Origin: an uncultured Pseudorhodobacter sp.
Lineage (GTDB): Bacteria; Pseudomonadota; Alphaproteobacteria; Rhodobacterales; Rhodobacteraceae
Direction of reading: 5' to 3'
NCBI GenBank assembly: GCA_945957495.1
Contig: CAMFLG010000271.1
Location: forward strand, 1 to 5,109
DNA length: 5,109 nucleotides
The position numbers and the translations under genes were made by a program. Below are positions 4,779 to 5,109 of this stretch, piece after piece (the stretch's first letter is position 1; each line of letters begins with the position of its first letter). Under the pieces are notes generated by a model, which was not told the origin of the DNA, did not search any database, and worked only from the letters and a program-made list of their open reading frames with translations.

Positions 4779-5109
4779 TCACTCGGCCGGGTTGCCGTAG
4801 TGGGACTTGAAGTCTTCCTCGATCGTGGCCGGTTGCGGCAGCGGCTTTTCAAGCACACCCAGCAGCGGCAGGATCACGAGGAAATAGGCGAACCAGTAGG
4901 TTGCAGCGATCAGCGAAATCCAACCGGTCAGGTTCGACGGCACTTGCGAGCCAACCCACATCAGCACCACGAAGTCGATGCACAGCAGGGCGAACCATGC
5001 CTTGAACTTCGGCCGGTACTTGCCCGAACGCACCGAGGACGTATCCAGCCACGGCACCAGCGCCATAACCGCGATGGCCCCGAACATGGCCAGAACCCCG
5101 AAGAACTTG
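4779..5109 (-). CDS. petB: Cytochrome b of the bc1 complex, C-terminal part
   Basis: The frame is open from the right edge to a TGA at 4781-4779, giving the last 109 residues (KFFGVLAMFGAIAVMALVPWLDTSSVRSGKYRPKF and onward). Cytochrome b (petB, also fbcB) is the integral membrane subunit that holds two b hemes and the quinol and quinone sites; those sites lie in the part off the window. This fragment covers the C-terminal membrane helices: one at the edge (residues 1-18), one at about 38-54 (WFALLCIDFVVLMWVGSQ) and one at about 63-83 (ISLIAATYWFAYFLVILPLLG), then a cytoplasmic tail. VPWLDTSSVRSGKYRP, WFAYFLVILPLLG and PATIEEDF are highly typical of alphaproteobacterial cytochrome b. The end is intact. 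The Rieske gene (petA) is expected further right. Confidence 0.96.
   Translation of the reverse strand, partial: KFFGVLAMFGAIAVMALVPWLDTSSVRSGKYRPKFKAWFALLCIDFVVLMWVGSQVPSNLTGWISLIAATYWFAYFLVILPLLGVLEKPLPQPATIEEDFKSHYGNPAE

Noticed and set aside
3977..4810. Plus-strand open frame (277 codons) opposite petC
   Set aside because: It is an antisense shadow; petC on the minus strand has the heme site, signal peptide and membrane anchor.

Overview
The window is high-GC DNA from an alphaproteobacterium, most likely of the family Rhodobacteraceae. The evidence is the fbc-type cytochrome bc1 genes (cytochrome b followed by a short bacterial cytochrome c1), the strong resemblance of these proteins to Rhodobacter homologues as I remember them, and the GC-rich codon use. 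This is judged by eye from sequence, without a database search.

Layout from left to right. Positions 1-282 (minus strand) hold the N-terminal 94 residues of a DNA methyltransferase with a DPPF catalytic motif; the rest lies off the left edge. Positions 283-593 are a non-coding divergent region. It contains a hairpin over the methyltransferase ribosome binding site, an array of four 11-bp repeats with core CATACGT that overlaps a perfect 10-bp inverted repeat, and a weak promoter candidate. Positions 594-734 hold a thiamin pyrophosphate (TPP) riboswitch, followed by a leader that can fold in two mutually exclusive ways around the thiB ribosome binding site. Positions 738-3914 are the thiBPQ operon: periplasmic thiamin-binding protein, two-domain membrane permease and ATPase. 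The three genes overlap or nearly touch and should be translationally coupled. Positions 3928-3954 form a GC-rich hairpin flanked by A and T tracts, which can terminate transcription in both directions. Positions 3974-5109 (minus strand) hold petC (fbcC, complete) and the 3' end of petB (fbcB), the distal part of the cytochrome bc1 operon.

How the genes work together: ThiB, ThiP and ThiQ form one ABC importer for thiamin and its phosphates. The riboswitch should shut its synthesis down when cellular TPP is high. PetB and PetC are two of the three catalytic subunits of the ubiquinol:cytochrome c oxidoreductase, with no functional link to the thi genes beyond sharing a terminator. The methyltransferase is unrelated to either and may belong to a restriction-modification or other accessory locus to the left.

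Most of the window is ordinary. The parts worth a second look are the 11-bp phased repeat array upstream of the riboswitch, the readable expression platform of the riboswitch, the ThiQ D-loop with glycine in place of aspartate, and a cytochrome c1 that lacks the Rhodobacter disulfide loop but carries a beta-branched residue two positions before the heme-ligating methionine. I did not find a clearly new biological system.
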